From contig NVUR01000002.1 of NCBI GenBank assembly GCA_002401965.1, positions 1 through 64,000 of the forward strand: a DNA stretch of 64,000 nt, written 5' to 3'. The notes beneath the pieces were generated by a model. It had not been told where the DNA came from and did not search any database. It saw nothing but the letters and a program-made list of their open reading frames with translations. Of this stretch, positions 17,019 through 26,800 are shown in pieces. The stretch is from Alphaproteobacteria bacterium. Its GTDB lineage: Bacteria; Pseudomonadota; Alphaproteobacteria; Micavibrionales; Micavibrionaceae. Positions within the stretch are counted from its first letter, which is position 1. Each line of letters opens with the position of its first letter. The translations under genes and the position numbers were made by a program.

Positions 17019-17624
17019 ATGTTGGGCATGTTATTCAAACAAAAATACAATACGAAAAGGCATAATAAGAAAATTGCCAAGGACTTATATGCATGCGCGT
17101 TGGAAAATACGCGTAAGGAGGCTTTTTATACCGAATATGGTGTGCCTGATAATTTTGATGGTCGGTTTGATTTGCTGTTGTTGCATATATTCTTGATTTT
17201 ACACCGCATTATGGATCACGATGATTATGAGGCGATTTCCCAAGCATTGTTTGATGTCATGTTTAAGGACATGGACCAGACATTGCGTGAGATGGGAATC
17301 GGTGATGTTGGTGTCCCTAAGCATATGAAGCGCATGATGAAAGCGTTTAATGGGCGTATGTATAATTATCAAGTTGCCCTTGCCCCCGAGAGTGTTGAGA
17401 TTGAAAATGTTGAGGGGTTGGTTATTGCAAACCTTGATGATGTTCTTGCACGTAATATCTATGGCGGAAGAGACCACGATAAAGCGCACCTCGCCAGAAT
17501 GTCTGTTTTTGTGCGGTCTAATATAGATTATGATAAAATGAGCGTTGAAAAAATAATGAATGGGCAGGCATGCTTTTTGAATGATGCCCCTGATAATATA
17601 GGAGAAGTAGAGAATGTCGGATAA
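17019..17624 (+). CDS. Ubiquinol-cytochrome c chaperone (Cbp3/UQCC1 family)
   Basis: About 201 residues. The segment FYTEYGVPDNFDGRFDLLLLHIFLILHRI and the later FKDMDQTLREMGIGDVGVPKHMKRMMKAFNGRMYNY are hallmarks of the Cbp3/UQCC1 family, which assists cytochrome b assembly into the bc1 complex. The ATG at 17019 is preceded by a TAGAG-like ribosome site; an upstream in-frame ATG at 16962 would overlap the bamE promoter region and adds a non-conserved stretch. The stop overlaps the yceD start by 11 bases. Confidence 0.88.
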   Translation: MLGMLFKQKYNTKRHNKKIAKDLYACALENTRKEAFYTEYGVPDNFDGRFDLLLLHIFLILHRIMDHDDYEAISQALFDVMFKDMDQTLREMGIGDVGVPKHMKRMMKAFNGRMYNYQVALAPESVEIENVEGLVIANLDDVLARNIYGGRDHDKAHLARMSVFVRSNIDYDKMSVEKIMNGQACFLNDAPDNIGEVENVG

Positions 17625-18228
17625 AGGTTTTGAGATATCAGGCGCCGATCAGGAGTGGTCGCACTTTGTTGAATCGGATGATATCGGTGCGGCATGTTTT
17701 CGTGTTGACGTTGCCCCTTCAGATGTTTTTTACCCTGTGCTATGTCGGCGTCTTGGTCTGCATTCTATTGAGAATTTAAGGGCTGAGCTGAAACTGCAAA
17801 GGAATAGCGTGAATAAGGTTATTCATATTAAGGGCAGTATTTCTGCGGATGTTCATCAGAAATGCGTTGTAACGGCAGAACCTGTGCAAGAAACGATAAA
17901 TGATACTTTTAATGCATGGTTTGAAGATCCCAATCAAACGGTCTCTTTCGAAAAGGCCAAGCGTGAGCGGATGAGCCGTAAAGAACAAGATAAACAGCCA
18001 ATGATCGGTGAGGCAGAGGATCCAGAAGCCATTACCGATGGGGAAATTGATCTTGGTGAATTGGTGATACAGCATCTGTCCTTGGCTCTACACCCTTATC
18101 CGCGTATCGATGGGGCGGTGTATGAGGGTGATGATGGGGCGTTAAAAGATGCGCCAGAGGGAACATATAACAACCCGTTTGCTGCGCTGAAAGACTGGAA
18201 AAAGAACGAAACAAAGAAAGATAAATGA
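17614..18228 (+). CDS. YceD-family protein (DUF177), 23S rRNA accumulation
   Basis: 204 residues of the YceD/DUF177 family. The conserved core includes VTAEPVQETINDTFNAWFED (a metal-less variant of the CV-R C-LEP pattern; one Cys in QKCVVTAEP) and DGEIDLGELVIQHLSLALHPYPRIDG. In other bacteria YceD affects 23S rRNA accumulation and is linked with rpmF, which follows here after 112 bp. An ATG overlapping the chaperone gene suggests translational coupling. C-terminal NPFAALKDWKK is also typical. Confidence 0.9.
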   Translation: MSDKGFEISGADQEWSHFVESDDIGAACFRVDVAPSDVFYPVLCRRLGLHSIENLRAELKLQRNSVNKVIHIKGSISADVHQKCVVTAEPVQETINDTFNAWFEDPNQTVSFEKAKRERMSRKEQDKQPMIGEAEDPEAITDGEIDLGELVIQHLSLALHPYPRIDGAVYEGDDGALKDAPEGTYNNPFAALKDWKKNETKKDK

Positions 18229-18340
18229 GCGATCGTTAAAAAAAGCAGGGTGTTTTTGTATAATTTTCTTGCTTTGAGGTTGAATTTTAGGTATTACCCA
18301 CTTTCGTTTATTAAGAATAATTCATAAAGGGAATCGGACT

Positions 18341-18520
18341 ATGGCCGTACCAAAGAGAAAAACAACAAAGTCAAAACGCAACATGCGTCGCGCTCATGAT
18401 TCATTACCTGTAGAAAACTGGGTAGAAGACGGTACCACGGGTGAGCCTGTGCGTCGCCACCACGTTGATCTGAAAACTGGTATGTATAAAGGTCGTCAGG
18501 TTATTGAAGAGCGCGGTTAG
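18341..18520 (+). CDS. rpmF: 50S ribosomal protein L32
   Basis: 59 residues: [20 protein letters not shown] is the conserved L32 N-terminus. The C-terminal half lacks the zinc cysteines found in some L32 proteins, as usual in alphaproteobacteria, and ends [15 protein letters not shown] lies upstream at 18327-18332. The yceD-rpmF-plsX-fabH order is widely conserved. Confidence 0.97.
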   Translation: MAVPKRKTTKSKRNMRRAHDSLPVENWVEDGTTGEPVRRHHVDLKTGMYKGRQVIEERG

Positions 18521-18630
18521 TCGCTTTATATTCTGACACTTTTAATATCATCGTGTTTTATGCACCGTTCATTGTGACGGGTTTATTTAAGGCATAGCGC
18601 GTTTAAGATATTTTCGTTATATAGTATTAT

Positions 18631-18669
18631 ATGGCCGATAAGCATAGCTCTATTGGCCATCTTCTTTTT
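18631..18669 (+). terminator. Hairpin with T-rich tail between rpmF and plsX
   Basis: ATGGCC (18631-18636) pairs with GGCCAT (18655-18660), extended by an ATA/TAT pair after one mismatch, and is followed by CTTCTTTTT. It could end rpmF transcripts or act as an attenuator in the plsX leader, since it lies about 20 bases before the plsX start. Confidence 0.5.
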
Positions 18670-18689
18670 AATAGATAAGGCTCGTTCTT

Positions 18690-19772
18690 TTGTCTGACTC
18701 AAACTCTCCTGATATGATACGTATTGCAATTGATGCAATGGGCGGCGATTTCGGTCCCAAAGCGATTATCCCTGCGCTGGATATGGTTTTAAAGGGACGT
18801 CCCGAAGTTCATTTCCTTATCTATGGGGATGAAGTAAAGATAAAGAAATATCTGTCCAGATATAAAAACTTGAACCGACAGGTCACAATTTTCCACACTG
18901 ATAAAATGGTTCAAAATGATGATAAGCCGTCTACTGCTTTGCGTGCAAGTAAGGGCTCAGGCATGCGTATGGCAATCGAGGCAGTTAAGAATGGTGAGGC
19001 CGAGGCGGTTGTCTCCGCGGGGAATACCGGTGCGTTGATGGCCATGGCGAAAATAGTTCTGAAAACAGTGCCTGGCATTCATCGCCCTGCAATTGCTTCT
19101 GTCATGCCGGGAATTCACGGTGATACAATTATGCTTGATCTGGGCGCGAATGTTTTGGTTGATGCCGATACATTGGTGCAGTTCGCGGTTCTGGGGTCTG
19201 TTTTTGCGCGGGCAAATAAAACCCGCGATCAGCAAGGTGCACAAGATGATAAGCCGCCAAGTGTTGGGTTGCTTAATATCGGTTCAGAAGAAACCAAAGG
19301 ACCTGAGCATGTGCGTGAGGCAGGCGAGATACTCTCCCGCATTGATTTCCCAGGCGAATATAAAGGCTTTGTTGAGGGGAATGATATTACAAGAGGCACT
19401 GTCGATGTGATTGTCAGTGACGGCTATGCGGGGAATATATCTTTGAAAACGGCGGAGGGCGTCGGTCATCTTGTCAGGACATATCTAAAAGAATCATTCA
19501 AATCCAGCCTTCTTTCTAAAATTGGTGCGTTCTTTGCTTATTTTGCTCTAAGAGATTTGCGAGAGCGCATGGATCCGCGCCGTTATAATGGCGGTGTTTT
19601 CCTTGGTCTGAATGGCGTATGTATCAAAAGTCACGGCGGGGCAGATGCTCTGGGGTTTTCAAGTGCTGTTATTTTGGCGGTGCGTTTGGCGCGTCAGGGC
19701 TATATTGAACAAATTGCACGTGATATTGGTCATTTAACAGATCAGGAAAACCTTCTCTCGGAAGATGATTAA
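18690..19772 (+). CDS. plsX: Phosphate acyltransferase PlsX
   Basis: 360 residues. It converts acyl-ACP to acyl-phosphate for phospholipid synthesis. Family motifs are IAIDAMGGDFGPKAIIPAL, SAGNTGALMAMAKI, MLDLGANVLVD, NIGSEETKGPEHVREA and NDITRGTVDVIVSDGYAGN. The listed start is a TTG at 18690 with ATAAGG upstream; ATG at 18714 (MIRIAIDAMGG) is the alternative and begins exactly at the conserved region. A leader hairpin precedes it. fabH follows after 22 bp. Confidence 0.95.
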   Translation: MSDSNSPDMIRIAIDAMGGDFGPKAIIPALDMVLKGRPEVHFLIYGDEVKIKKYLSRYKNLNRQVTIFHTDKMVQNDDKPSTALRASKGSGMRMAIEAVKNGEAEAVVSAGNTGALMAMAKIVLKTVPGIHRPAIASVMPGIHGDTIMLDLGANVLVDADTLVQFAVLGSVFARANKTRDQQGAQDDKPPSVGLLNIGSEETKGPEHVREAGEILSRIDFPGEYKGFVEGNDITRGTVDVIVSDGYAGNISLKTAEGVGHLVRTYLKESFKSSLLSKIGAFFAYFALRDLRERMDPRRYNGGVFLGLNGVCIKSHGGADALGFSSAVILAVRLARQGYIEQIARDIGHLTDQENLLSEDD

Positions 19773-19794
19773 TACAAAAAGGGTTACTTAAATC

Positions 19795-20763
19795 ATGTCG
19801 ACAAGGTCTCATATTCTTTCAACGGGCAGCTATCTTCCCGAGAAAATAATGACGAACCATGATTTGTCAAAAATCGTTGATACGTCGGATGAATGGATAT
19901 TCCAGCGCAGCGGTATTAAATCGCGCAGAATTGCCGCGGATGACCAATCAACATCGGACATGGCGATTAAGGCGGCAGAGGCGGCGATAGAGCGCGCAGG
20001 CATTCAGCCAAGCGATATTGACGGCATTATTGTTGCAACCACAACACCCGACCAGACCTTTCCATCGGTTGCGGTGCGTGTGCAGGCGGCTCTGGGTGTG
20101 CCTGTTGGTATTGCCTTTGATGTTCAGGCTGTTTGTAGTGGTTTTATTTATGCACTAAGTGTTGCCGATAACTTTATTAAAGTTGGGCAGCTGAAGCGTG
20201 TTTTGGTGATTGGCGCAGATAAAATGAGTTCCCTTCTTGATTGGAGTGATCGCACCACTTGTGTTTTATTTGGTGATGGTGCAGGTGCGGTGATATTGGA
20301 GGCGCGTGATGGCGCAGAAGACGGCACAGGGGTGTTGTCAACACATCTCTATGCAAATGGCGGGATGCGTGATTTGCTCTATACTGATGGTGGGGTCAGC
20401 ACAACAGGCGATAGTGGTCACATCATTATGCATGGTCGCGAAATATTCAAATATGCAGTAAAACTTATGGCGGATGCCGTCAATGCGGCTCTTGATGCCA
20501 ATGATTTATCGGCGGATCAAATTGATTGGCTTGTTCCACATCAGGCGAACCTTCGCATTATTGAGGCAACAGCTAAAAAACTTTCCATGCCGATGGAGCG
20601 TGTTATCGTGAGCGTGGAAGAGCATGGCAATACCTCTGCCGCCTCTATTCCTTTGGCATTCGATGGTGCGGTGCGCGATGGGAAAATCAAGGAGGGCGAC
20701 CTTGTTTTATTTGAGGCACTTGGCGGTGGATTAACATGGGGTTCTGCTCTTTTGCGCCTATAA
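19795..20763 (+). CDS. fabH: Beta-ketoacyl-ACP synthase III
   Basis: 322 residues. The catalytic triad is visible: Cys in VQAVCSGFIYAL, His in VPHQANLRII and Asn in EEHGNTSAASI. It starts fatty acid synthesis by condensing acetyl-CoA with malonyl-ACP. The N-terminal STGSYLPEKIMTNHDLSKIVDTSDEWI is typical. It is coupled with plsX, which takes acyl-ACP at the other end of the pathway. Confidence 0.97.
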   Translation: MSTRSHILSTGSYLPEKIMTNHDLSKIVDTSDEWIFQRSGIKSRRIAADDQSTSDMAIKAAEAAIERAGIQPSDIDGIIVATTTPDQTFPSVAVRVQAALGVPVGIAFDVQAVCSGFIYALSVADNFIKVGQLKRVLVIGADKMSSLLDWSDRTTCVLFGDGAGAVILEARDGAEDGTGVLSTHLYANGGMRDLLYTDGGVSTTGDSGHIIMHGREIFKYAVKLMADAVNAALDANDLSADQIDWLVPHQANLRIIEATAKKLSMPMERVIVSVEEHGNTSAASIPLAFDGAVRDGKIKEGDLVLFEALGGGLTWGSALLRL

Positions 20764-20890
20764 ACATCCTCAATACTACCTTCTTACGCGTTGAATTGAA
20801 TCATTTTTTTGTGGTTATTCCTTTTATCAAGATTGACGCGGGGCTGAAGAATCGTATAGTCTCAAATCATACAATATGGAGCTATTTGGT

Positions 20891-21187
20891 ATGGAAAGTC
20901 GTACAGTAACACGCGCAGATCTCGCAGAAGCCGTTTATGAAGAGGTCGGATTGTCTCGTAATGAGTCCTCTGATTTGGTTGAATCTGTTTTGGATGAAGT
21001 ATCTAAGGCATTGATTGAAGGCGAAAATGTAAAGATTTCTTCCTTCGGCAGCTTTACCATCCGTGAAAAGGGGGAGCGTATTGGCCGCAATCCTAAGACA
21101 GGCATTGAAGTGCCGATTTCACCGCGGAAAGTTTTGGTGTTCAGGGCGTCACACGTTTTAAAAGATCGTGTGAATAAAGGTGAGTAA
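20891..21187 (+). CDS. ihfA: Integration host factor alpha subunit
   Basis: 98 residues of the HU/IHF family. The DNA-intercalating arm is [23 protein letters not shown], with the conserved proline, and [21 protein letters not shown] marks the IHF-alpha group. The start is placed at ATG 20891, which has GGAG nine bases upstream; an in-frame ATG at 20876 lacks a ribosome site. The gene precedes a MerR-type regulator in a conserved alphaproteobacterial pair. Confidence 0.93.
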   Translation: MESRTVTRADLAEAVYEEVGLSRNESSDLVESVLDEVSKALIEGENVKISSFGSFTIREKGERIGRNPKTGIEVPISPRKVLVFRASHVLKDRVNKGE

Positions 21188-21229
21188 GTTATTTTAAAAT
21201 AAGAACAATATCGAAAAGTAAGGTTTAAA

Positions 21230-21841
21230 ATGGACGCGAAGATACAATCAGCAGGGGATTTATTTCAAAGCAATAAAGAGCAAGGCGATGATTCTGTTAC
21301 GCCTGATACCTCTTCTTATGAGAGTAAGAGTATGCGTCAAGCTGGGGCGGCTCAGAAAAGTGCACGCCCCCGTAAGTCCGCCGCAGCCTTCCGCACGATC
21401 AGCGAGGTTGCAGATGACCTTGGTGTGCAACAACATGTTTTGCGCTTTTGGGAAACTAAATTTTCACAAGTAAAACCATTGAAACGTGGTGGTGGACGTC
21501 GTTATTATCGCCCTGAAGATATCAGCCTACTGCAAGCGATCCATTGCTTACTTTATGTTGAAGGCTACACAATTAAAGGTGTGCAAAAATTATTGCGCGA
21601 TGTCGGGAAAAAGCAAATTGTTACTAATTTTTCTGGTGGTGCGGCAAAGGATTCTGCTGCGTCACATCGCGGTGATCGTACCAGTACTGGCGTCGCTGCG
21701 TTGGATGTTTCAGTTGAGAAAACCGAAAAACAGACAGAATCAGAAGAAAAGCAGAGCTTGAGTGACCCCCAACGTGATGCTCTTAAATCTGTATTGGCGG
21801 AGCTTAAGGAATTGCGTGGAATGGTAAAGAAACGTAATTAG
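21230..21841 (+). CDS. MerR-family transcriptional regulator
   Basis: 203 residues. After a polar N-terminal tail of about 45 residues comes a MerR winged helix: [71 protein letters not shown]. The remainder is low complexity with a final coiled helix. There are no metal-binding cysteines, so it is not a metal sensor of the classical kind. The ihfA-MerR-tRNA-Pro arrangement is common in alphaproteobacteria; its targets are unknown. Confidence 0.9.
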   Translation: MDAKIQSAGDLFQSNKEQGDDSVTPDTSSYESKSMRQAGAAQKSARPRKSAAAFRTISEVADDLGVQQHVLRFWETKFSQVKPLKRGGGRRYYRPEDISLLQAIHCLLYVEGYTIKGVQKLLRDVGKKQIVTNFSGGAAKDSAASHRGDRTSTGVAALDVSVEKTEKQTESEEKQSLSDPQRDALKSVLAELKELRGMVKKRN

Positions 21842-21910
21842 ATCTGCTTGGTATAAAATGCCGATTGATTTCTGTTTTTATATCCTTTAAAAATCACATA
21901 AATGATATGT

Positions 21911-21987
21911 CGGAGCGTAGCGCAGTCTGGTAGCGCACTCGCCTGGGGGGCGAGGGGGCGGAGGTTCAAATCCTCTCGTTCCGACCA
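21911..21987 (+). tRNA. tRNA-Pro (anticodon GGG)
   Basis: Acceptor CGGAGCG pairs with CGTTCCG (one G-U), discriminator A, encoded CCA. The anticodon arm CTCGC-CTGGGGG-GCGAG gives anticodon GGG, reading CCC/CCU. The T-arm is GGAGG-TTCAAAT-CCTCT. It follows the MerR gene, as in many alphaproteobacteria. Confidence 0.97.
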
Positions 21988-22269
21988 TTATTTCAGATAA
22001 CTCTTATATATCAAGGCGATAATCCGAGTGGGTGCATGGTGTAACCGCGAGGTGCGACCTAAATGTATAACGAGCCATCTGATTAAGTCCCAGACACAGT
22101 ATCTACTGCTTTTGTTATCCCTTGGAGCAGCTATGCGGCGCAGTATGTCGTAGCCAAAATTATTCCTCAAAAACGGCTTATATACATTACCAGCGGTAAA
22201 ATATAAAAAATAATTTTCTAACATATTGCGTTTAATATTAAATTCACCAAAATTATTGCCTTGTCGCAT
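21988..22269 (-). CDS. Possible small protein overlapping the end of the 1222-aa gene
   Basis: A 93-codon frame whose ATG lies inside the last codons of the 1222-aa gene (17-base overlap), as in translationally coupled genes. Its stop abuts the tRNA-Pro 3' end. The product is basic and rich in Asn, Arg and Tyr (GNNFGEFNIKRNMLENYFLYF ... RNNFGYDILRR), with no recognised domain. It may be a real partner of the large gene or a chance frame. Confidence 0.3.
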   Translation of the reverse strand: MRQGNNFGEFNIKRNMLENYFLYFTAGNVYKPFLRNNFGYDILRRIAAPRDNKSSRYCVWDLIRWLVIHLGRTSRLHHAPTRIIALIYKSYLK

Positions 22270-25200
22270 CGGGTTGTTCATTCTCTGTATGTGCATTTAC
22301 CAAGAATGTTGGTACATCAAGGTCCTGTGGGCATGGGTTTTCTTTGCTTTCATCAAGGCATTCTTTGCAAAGGATACAAATGTCGGATAATGTTTCCAAA
22401 TATTTTACTGGAATTTGGGCATGCTCCATTTCTTCTGGCTCAATATTCAGTGATTGGCTTGTTTTTTCGTATTTTTCAACAAAGCTCTCTACTTTTTCAC
22501 GGGCATAATTAAAGGCTGGTTTTACGACGAATTTATTTGCGCCATAGGCCGTAGACCCTGAACCATAACCTAGACCGCCCAGCCCTAAATGCGCGAAAAC
22601 AAGGTCATCAATTGGGTTAATCAGTAAAAACATTCCGCTTGCCCCAAGAACACCAAGGCTGTATCCCGCATCAGGAACGATGCTTTGCAAGGTCTCACCA
22701 CCAACGCCCGCTGTGTCCATACCAGCTAGAGTAAGCCCCGCACCAACAAGGGCGATGCCTGCCTTTCCCTTATGCGGAATTTCTCTGGTAATACCTTGAG
22801 CGCCACGTGCACCACGGGCAATTTTATCCCATAGAGGATTCCACGCTTGTTTTGTACGCTCCCACGCGATTTTTGCACTGATATCAAGTTTATTGATTGC
22901 GTTATTAAGGGCATATGCGGCCTGTGTCACGCCGTTGCGTTGATGCAGGGGGATATGCGGAAAGTCTACATGTCCCTTGCCGATTTTATGCCTTTGTTCT
23001 TTCAGACCTCTAATATTTAGGCTGTTTTTCTGAAAGTTCTCTTTACGGGACTGGATATTATATTGCACTTCTCCGGCAAAGGTGAGGCGATCTGTCATGC
23101 CTTCCGAGGGAGCTTTTCTGTATATTGCGTTATATATATCTGCGTTATCGCTGAGGAATGCTTGCGCCTGCATTACTTCTTTTAAATCTTTGTTAATATG
23201 GTATTCAAATTCTTTTATGTTGATTTCTTCGTTTTGAACATCTTTGAGCGCATTGGTGAATGATTCAATCTTGCCGTGAATGAAATTGTGATAAGTCTTG
23301 TTTTCTTCCCCCATATAGCGTGATGAAATATCCATCGCCAGATCGAATTTACGCAGGGCGGTTAATGTTGGCTCAAGGTTATCAGCGGCAATTTTGAAAT
23401 TGTTTGATAATCCACCTGTCAGGCGTTTTCTGGAATAGGATATTTCTTTTATATCATCGGGCAGACCTGCTCTGACTTGTTCTTGCAGTAGTGCGGCTTG
23501 TGACAGGGATTCAATGATATCGGGGCGAGAATCCAGCAATTGAAAGCGTGCTTCATTATCGTTAAGGTGATCGGTCAGTATACGCGCATTTTTGGTTGTT
23601 TCACTATGGAGGTCTTTGGTGGAGCTTGCTTTGCGCTTCCACACAGATGCGGCGGCAATTCCGGCAAGCAGGGGAAATGCAAAACCACCCTTATCCGCTT
23701 CATTGGCCAGAATAAGCATTTGTGGCTCAAAAACAGCTGTATATGCGGCGGCAGGTATCGCTAAAGGGCGATCCTTTAATGTTGCAATTGTTGAATTCAT
23801 GAAACCATCAAAAAAGCCAAAAATTCGCTTCATGCCGTTTCTTGGCCCCGATGTATACGCCATAAGGGCAAGTGTTGTAATCATCGGAATATGTCCGACA
23901 GTTGTTTGAAGCGTATTGATTTTAAAGATTTCTTCACCGGCATCAATTGCGCCGTTATTTGCGGATTTAAAGAAGGACGCTGTTTCATTCACTGTTCCAC
24001 CCAGTGTTCCTACTGCGCCTTCCATTGCCTGCCGTGCAATATCAAGAAGGGACATTGTGGTTCCCGTTACCGCATTGTCGATGGTGAAATGTTTATACGT
24101 GCCTAAAATTCCATAATTATTATGGACATAGCCGGAGAGCTGGCGCATTTGCTCATCAGACATGTCCAGGCCATTGTCACGGATAAATCGGGTGAACTCC
24201 TTTTTATCGCTTTCGGTTAATTGACTAAGGTCAATATTTTTGATTTGAGCAGTTGTATCGCTTAGGCTTTCACCGTCATTCATGCTGCCCATTATATCAT
24301 CAAAGGACGTGGTGGCATCTACGGTTTCATTCATGGTATTGGCGGCATCAAGCAATTGGTTTGCACCTTCAACATCGCCCCCTGATTGCATATAATAGGT
24401 AAGCCACCCCAAAACTGCGACAGAGGCAATAAATTCTTTTTTAGAGGCAAAAGGGCGTTGGTAAATATCTTGGAAAAAATCAACTGTATTATCGATGAAC
24501 TCTGTCGACATACGCCCTAGACCATCATGTCCTATCCCCATTGTTCTTTCAAACACATCCCTCACGGTTTTTTGGTCATTATTCAGGTGCTTGTTGGCGA
24601 TGTTTTGTCCGGATACAGACATATCGCCAATCATTTTTTGAACCGTGCGATAGCTTTCTTGGTGCTGTTCTTGTTCTTCTTTTGGCATGTTTTTGATTTT
24701 AGGAATTGAATTTTCAATAGCGTGCGCCATGTTCTTCTGGAAGGAAAGCGTCTCTTGTAGCTGTGGATCTTGGGCGATTGCTTCCATATGTGCCTGCGTT
24801 ACATCTTCAGCCGCATTGAAATACGAAACAACATCGTTGAGGACATTAACATTATCAACGATGCTGGCCATTGCCGGGTCTTTTCTTTGCATGAAATAGT
24901 AATGTGACCAGCGTGCCTCCATCGCCTCGGATTTAAGGATTGGTGTTATTGCCGAACTGGCAACAATCAAGTCTGTAAGGGTGTTTCTTTTATCCTCGGG
25001 GATGGCCGTATCTTTGATAATAGCCCTATAAATAGGAGAGTTTATATCCTGAACCTCTGCTTTAATGCGTTCAATGGTTTCTTCAACGCGCTCTTGGTGG
25101 CGTGTATCTTTCAGTAAATCTATAAATTCCGGTGTTTGTAATCTATCGTGGGTAAGGGCGCAGAAATCATCCATCTCCGCCAGTGTGAAATGGAGTGTGT

Positions 25201-25921
25201 TGCCGCCGTGGGCATCGTGCCCTTTAACCGTTGAGATCATATTCCAAATGATAGGGGTAATGTCTTTTTGTGTGTTTGGGTTCATAAATTCGGGCGATAG
25301 ATCAAATTGAAACCCTTTCGAGGGGTGAAAATGGCTACCGTTAATAATGGCAGGTTCAAGGGCTGTCTTTGCTTCGTCGGGGGTGTAGTCTTTGGCGTGA
25401 TCTTTAATGTCGATTTCACACGTATCGCGCCACATATCGGCTGTACGAATTTCGTGTTCAGAGCCATGTTGATGCTCTTCATCGCTGTTGGGGTCGGTAT
25501 ATTCAGGTAAGGTCGCGGTATTCTGCGTCATAACATGAAACAGGGCAAGAGTGTCCTTACGTTCATTCTGGACTTGCTCACCAATTCTACGAAGCATCAT
25601 TATTTTCTGACCAGCACTTGCAATATTATAGCCAGAACTTTCCTTCACGGCGCGTTCTATTCCCATATTGATGGGTTGGTGCAGGTTATGCAGGTGTGTT
25701 TTGAGTTCCGACAGCTTACCCGTAAAGTCTTGTGTGCCGTTTCCACCGAAAAACACCATTGTGTAGTCCTGTGATTTTGGTACGGCCTGTATATATGCGC
25801 CGTAATCTTGCGCCATATTCAGTAATGCTCCATCAATCTGGAAATGAGCTTTCCCGACTTTATTCGTAGGCAAAGGCGTGCCTTTTTTACGGAACTGCTC
25901 ATTGATATCATGCGTCGTCAT
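22253..25921 (-). CDS. Giant protein of unknown function (1222 aa)
   Basis: A single 1222-residue frame with no family I recognise. The first 480 residues are soluble-looking, helical and acidic, with His-rich patches (DEEHQHGSEHE). From about 500 on there are several moderately hydrophobic stretches (KEFIASVAVLGWLTYYMQ, MITTLALMAYTSG, GFAFPLLAGIAAASVW, ALVGAGLTLAGMDTAG, LGVLGASGMFLLINP) that could be membrane or buried helices. The middle (about 770-1010) looks like helical coiled segments. Near the C-terminus CILCKEC gives Cys at 1182, 1185 and 1188, with another at 1197, possibly a metal or redox site. There is no N-terminal signal peptide. It lies 57 bp downstream of the 250-aa periplasmic protein gene, so the two form an operon from the Fur-box promoter. 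Confidence 0.85.
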   Translation of the reverse strand: MTTHDINEQFRKKGTPLPTNKVGKAHFQIDGALLNMAQDYGAYIQAVPKSQDYTMVFFGGNGTQDFTGKLSELKTHLHNLHQPINMGIERAVKESSGYNIASAGQKIMMLRRIGEQVQNERKDTLALFHVMTQNTATLPEYTDPNSDEEHQHGSEHEIRTADMWRDTCEIDIKDHAKDYTPDEAKTALEPAIINGSHFHPSKGFQFDLSPEFMNPNTQKDITPIIWNMISTVKGHDAHGGNTLHFTLAEMDDFCALTHDRLQTPEFIDLLKDTRHQERVEETIERIKAEVQDINSPIYRAIIKDTAIPEDKRNTLTDLIVASSAITPILKSEAMEARWSHYYFMQRKDPAMASIVDNVNVLNDVVSYFNAAEDVTQAHMEAIAQDPQLQETLSFQKNMAHAIENSIPKIKNMPKEEQEQHQESYRTVQKMIGDMSVSGQNIANKHLNNDQKTVRDVFERTMGIGHDGLGRMSTEFIDNTVDFFQDIYQRPFASKKEFIASVAVLGWLTYYMQSGGDVEGANQLLDAANTMNETVDATTSFDDIMGSMNDGESLSDTTAQIKNIDLSQLTESDKKEFTRFIRDNGLDMSDEQMRQLSGYVHNNYGILGTYKHFTIDNAVTGTTMSLLDIARQAMEGAVGTLGGTVNETASFFKSANNGAIDAGEEIFKINTLQTTVGHIPMITTLALMAYTSGPRNGMKRIFGFFDGFMNSTIATLKDRPLAIPAAAYTAVFEPQMLILANEADKGGFAFPLLAGIAAASVWKRKASSTKDLHSETTKNARILTDHLNDNEARFQLLDSRPDIIESLSQAALLQEQVRAGLPDDIKEISYSRKRLTGGLSNNFKIAADNLEPTLTALRKFDLAMDISSRYMGEENKTYHNFIHGKIESFTNALKDVQNEEINIKEFEYHINKDLKEVMQAQAFLSDNADIYNAIYRKAPSEGMTDRLTFAGEVQYNIQSRKENFQKNSLNIRGLKEQRHKIGKGHVDFPHIPLHQRNGVTQAAYALNNAINKLDISAKIAWERTKQAWNPLWDKIARGARGAQGITREIPHKGKAGIALVGAGLTLAGMDTAGVGGETLQSIVPDAGYSLGVLGASGMFLLINPIDDLVFAHLGLGGLGYGSGSTAYGANKFVVKPAFNYAREKVESFVEKYEKTSQSLNIEPEEMEHAQIPVKYLETLSDICILCKECLDESKENPCPQDLDVPTFLVNAHTENEQPDATRQ

Positions 25922-25978
25922 AGCGGGTTTCTGTATGTTTATATTTCAACTATTTTAGTGAAGGTAAGGGGCGCGGAT

Positions 25979-26731
25979 TTAAGGCTGCGGCGGCTTTGCA
26001 AATAAATCCATGGCATCATTGTTCAGTTCATTCAACCTGTCTTCACAACATTCTTTAAACATACCTTTGGTGACTTCTACATAGGGAATTTTATGAAAGC
26101 TGTCTAGTAGTGCATGGTCATCGGGATGGCCTGAAAAAATCTGTTCGGGGATTGTAAAGATATGCGTTGCTGCTGGTTTTGTACTTTTTTGACCGATTGG
26201 GTAGATTGATGTTCTGGATGCTGTCATCAAATCTTTTTCAACATCACGATTCGGGTCAGGATTTATTCCGTTTAAAGCCAAATGAAATTGACTGGTCATG
26301 GCCAATGTTGGTTGCATGAAAAATTGCAAATATTTTTTGCCTTCTTCTATAACATTGCCGTTTTCCCTTATAATATCCTTATTGGCGGTAAAAGGGCGTA
26401 TACCAATATAGGAAAGATCGCCATCAATTGGTACATTGATCTCGCGTCCATTATAGTTATAGGAAAAGAATCCATCTGCCCCCTTGCCGAATAATGCGGT
26501 GATTTGTCGCTGTGCGTCTATCATCTTTGCACCTGCTGCGTTCTGTGCGTCAATATTTTCGGATTTTAGTGCCTTATCCATGGCTAGCGTTGGGGGATAG
26601 AGCAGGGTGATTGCTTTCTTCGCGGTGTTGATTGTATCATCTGCAAAGGCTGGTTGAGAAGCCATAGAAAGGGATGCTGCAAGCCCTAATCTTGCTATTG
26701 TGTTAAAGATTTTTGACTTTATCTCATTCAT
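25979..26731 (-). CDS. Exported protein of unknown function (250 aa)
   Basis: The N-terminus is a good Sec signal peptide: a basic start, then ARLGLAASLSMASQPAFA, with probable cleavage after AFA (about residue 30). The mature 220 residues are mixed alpha/beta without a recognised domain. They include LFGKGADGFFSYNYNGREINVPIDGDLSYIGIRPF, and near the end a Cys pair in FKECCEDRLNEL. It is the first gene after the minus-strand Fur-box-like promoter and is followed by the 1222-aa gene. Confidence 0.85.
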   Translation of the reverse strand: MNEIKSKIFNTIARLGLAASLSMASQPAFADDTINTAKKAITLLYPPTLAMDKALKSENIDAQNAAGAKMIDAQRQITALFGKGADGFFSYNYNGREINVPIDGDLSYIGIRPFTANKDIIRENGNVIEEGKKYLQFFMQPTLAMTSQFHLALNGINPDPNRDVEKDLMTASRTSIYPIGQKSTKPAATHIFTIPEQIFSGHPDDHALLDSFHKIPYVEVTKGMFKECCEDRLNELNNDAMDLFAKPPQP

Positions 26732-26754
26732 TTTTTGACTCTGGTTTTGTTTTT

Positions 26755-26800
26755 ATTGATAATCATTCGCAATTTAATACTTGACGATGGTCTTTGTCAA
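26755..26800 (-). promoter_or_regulatory. Divergent promoter (leftward) with Fur-box-like site 1
   Basis: On the minus strand, TTGACA (26795-26800) lies 17 bp from TTAAAT (26772-26777). A 19-mer ATTGATAATCATTCGCAAT (26755-26773) overlaps the -10 edge and start region. Its core TGATAATnATTcgCA matches the 7-1-7 Fur consensus at most positions. Fur bound here would block the 250-aa/1222-aa operon when iron is plentiful. Confidence 0.6.
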
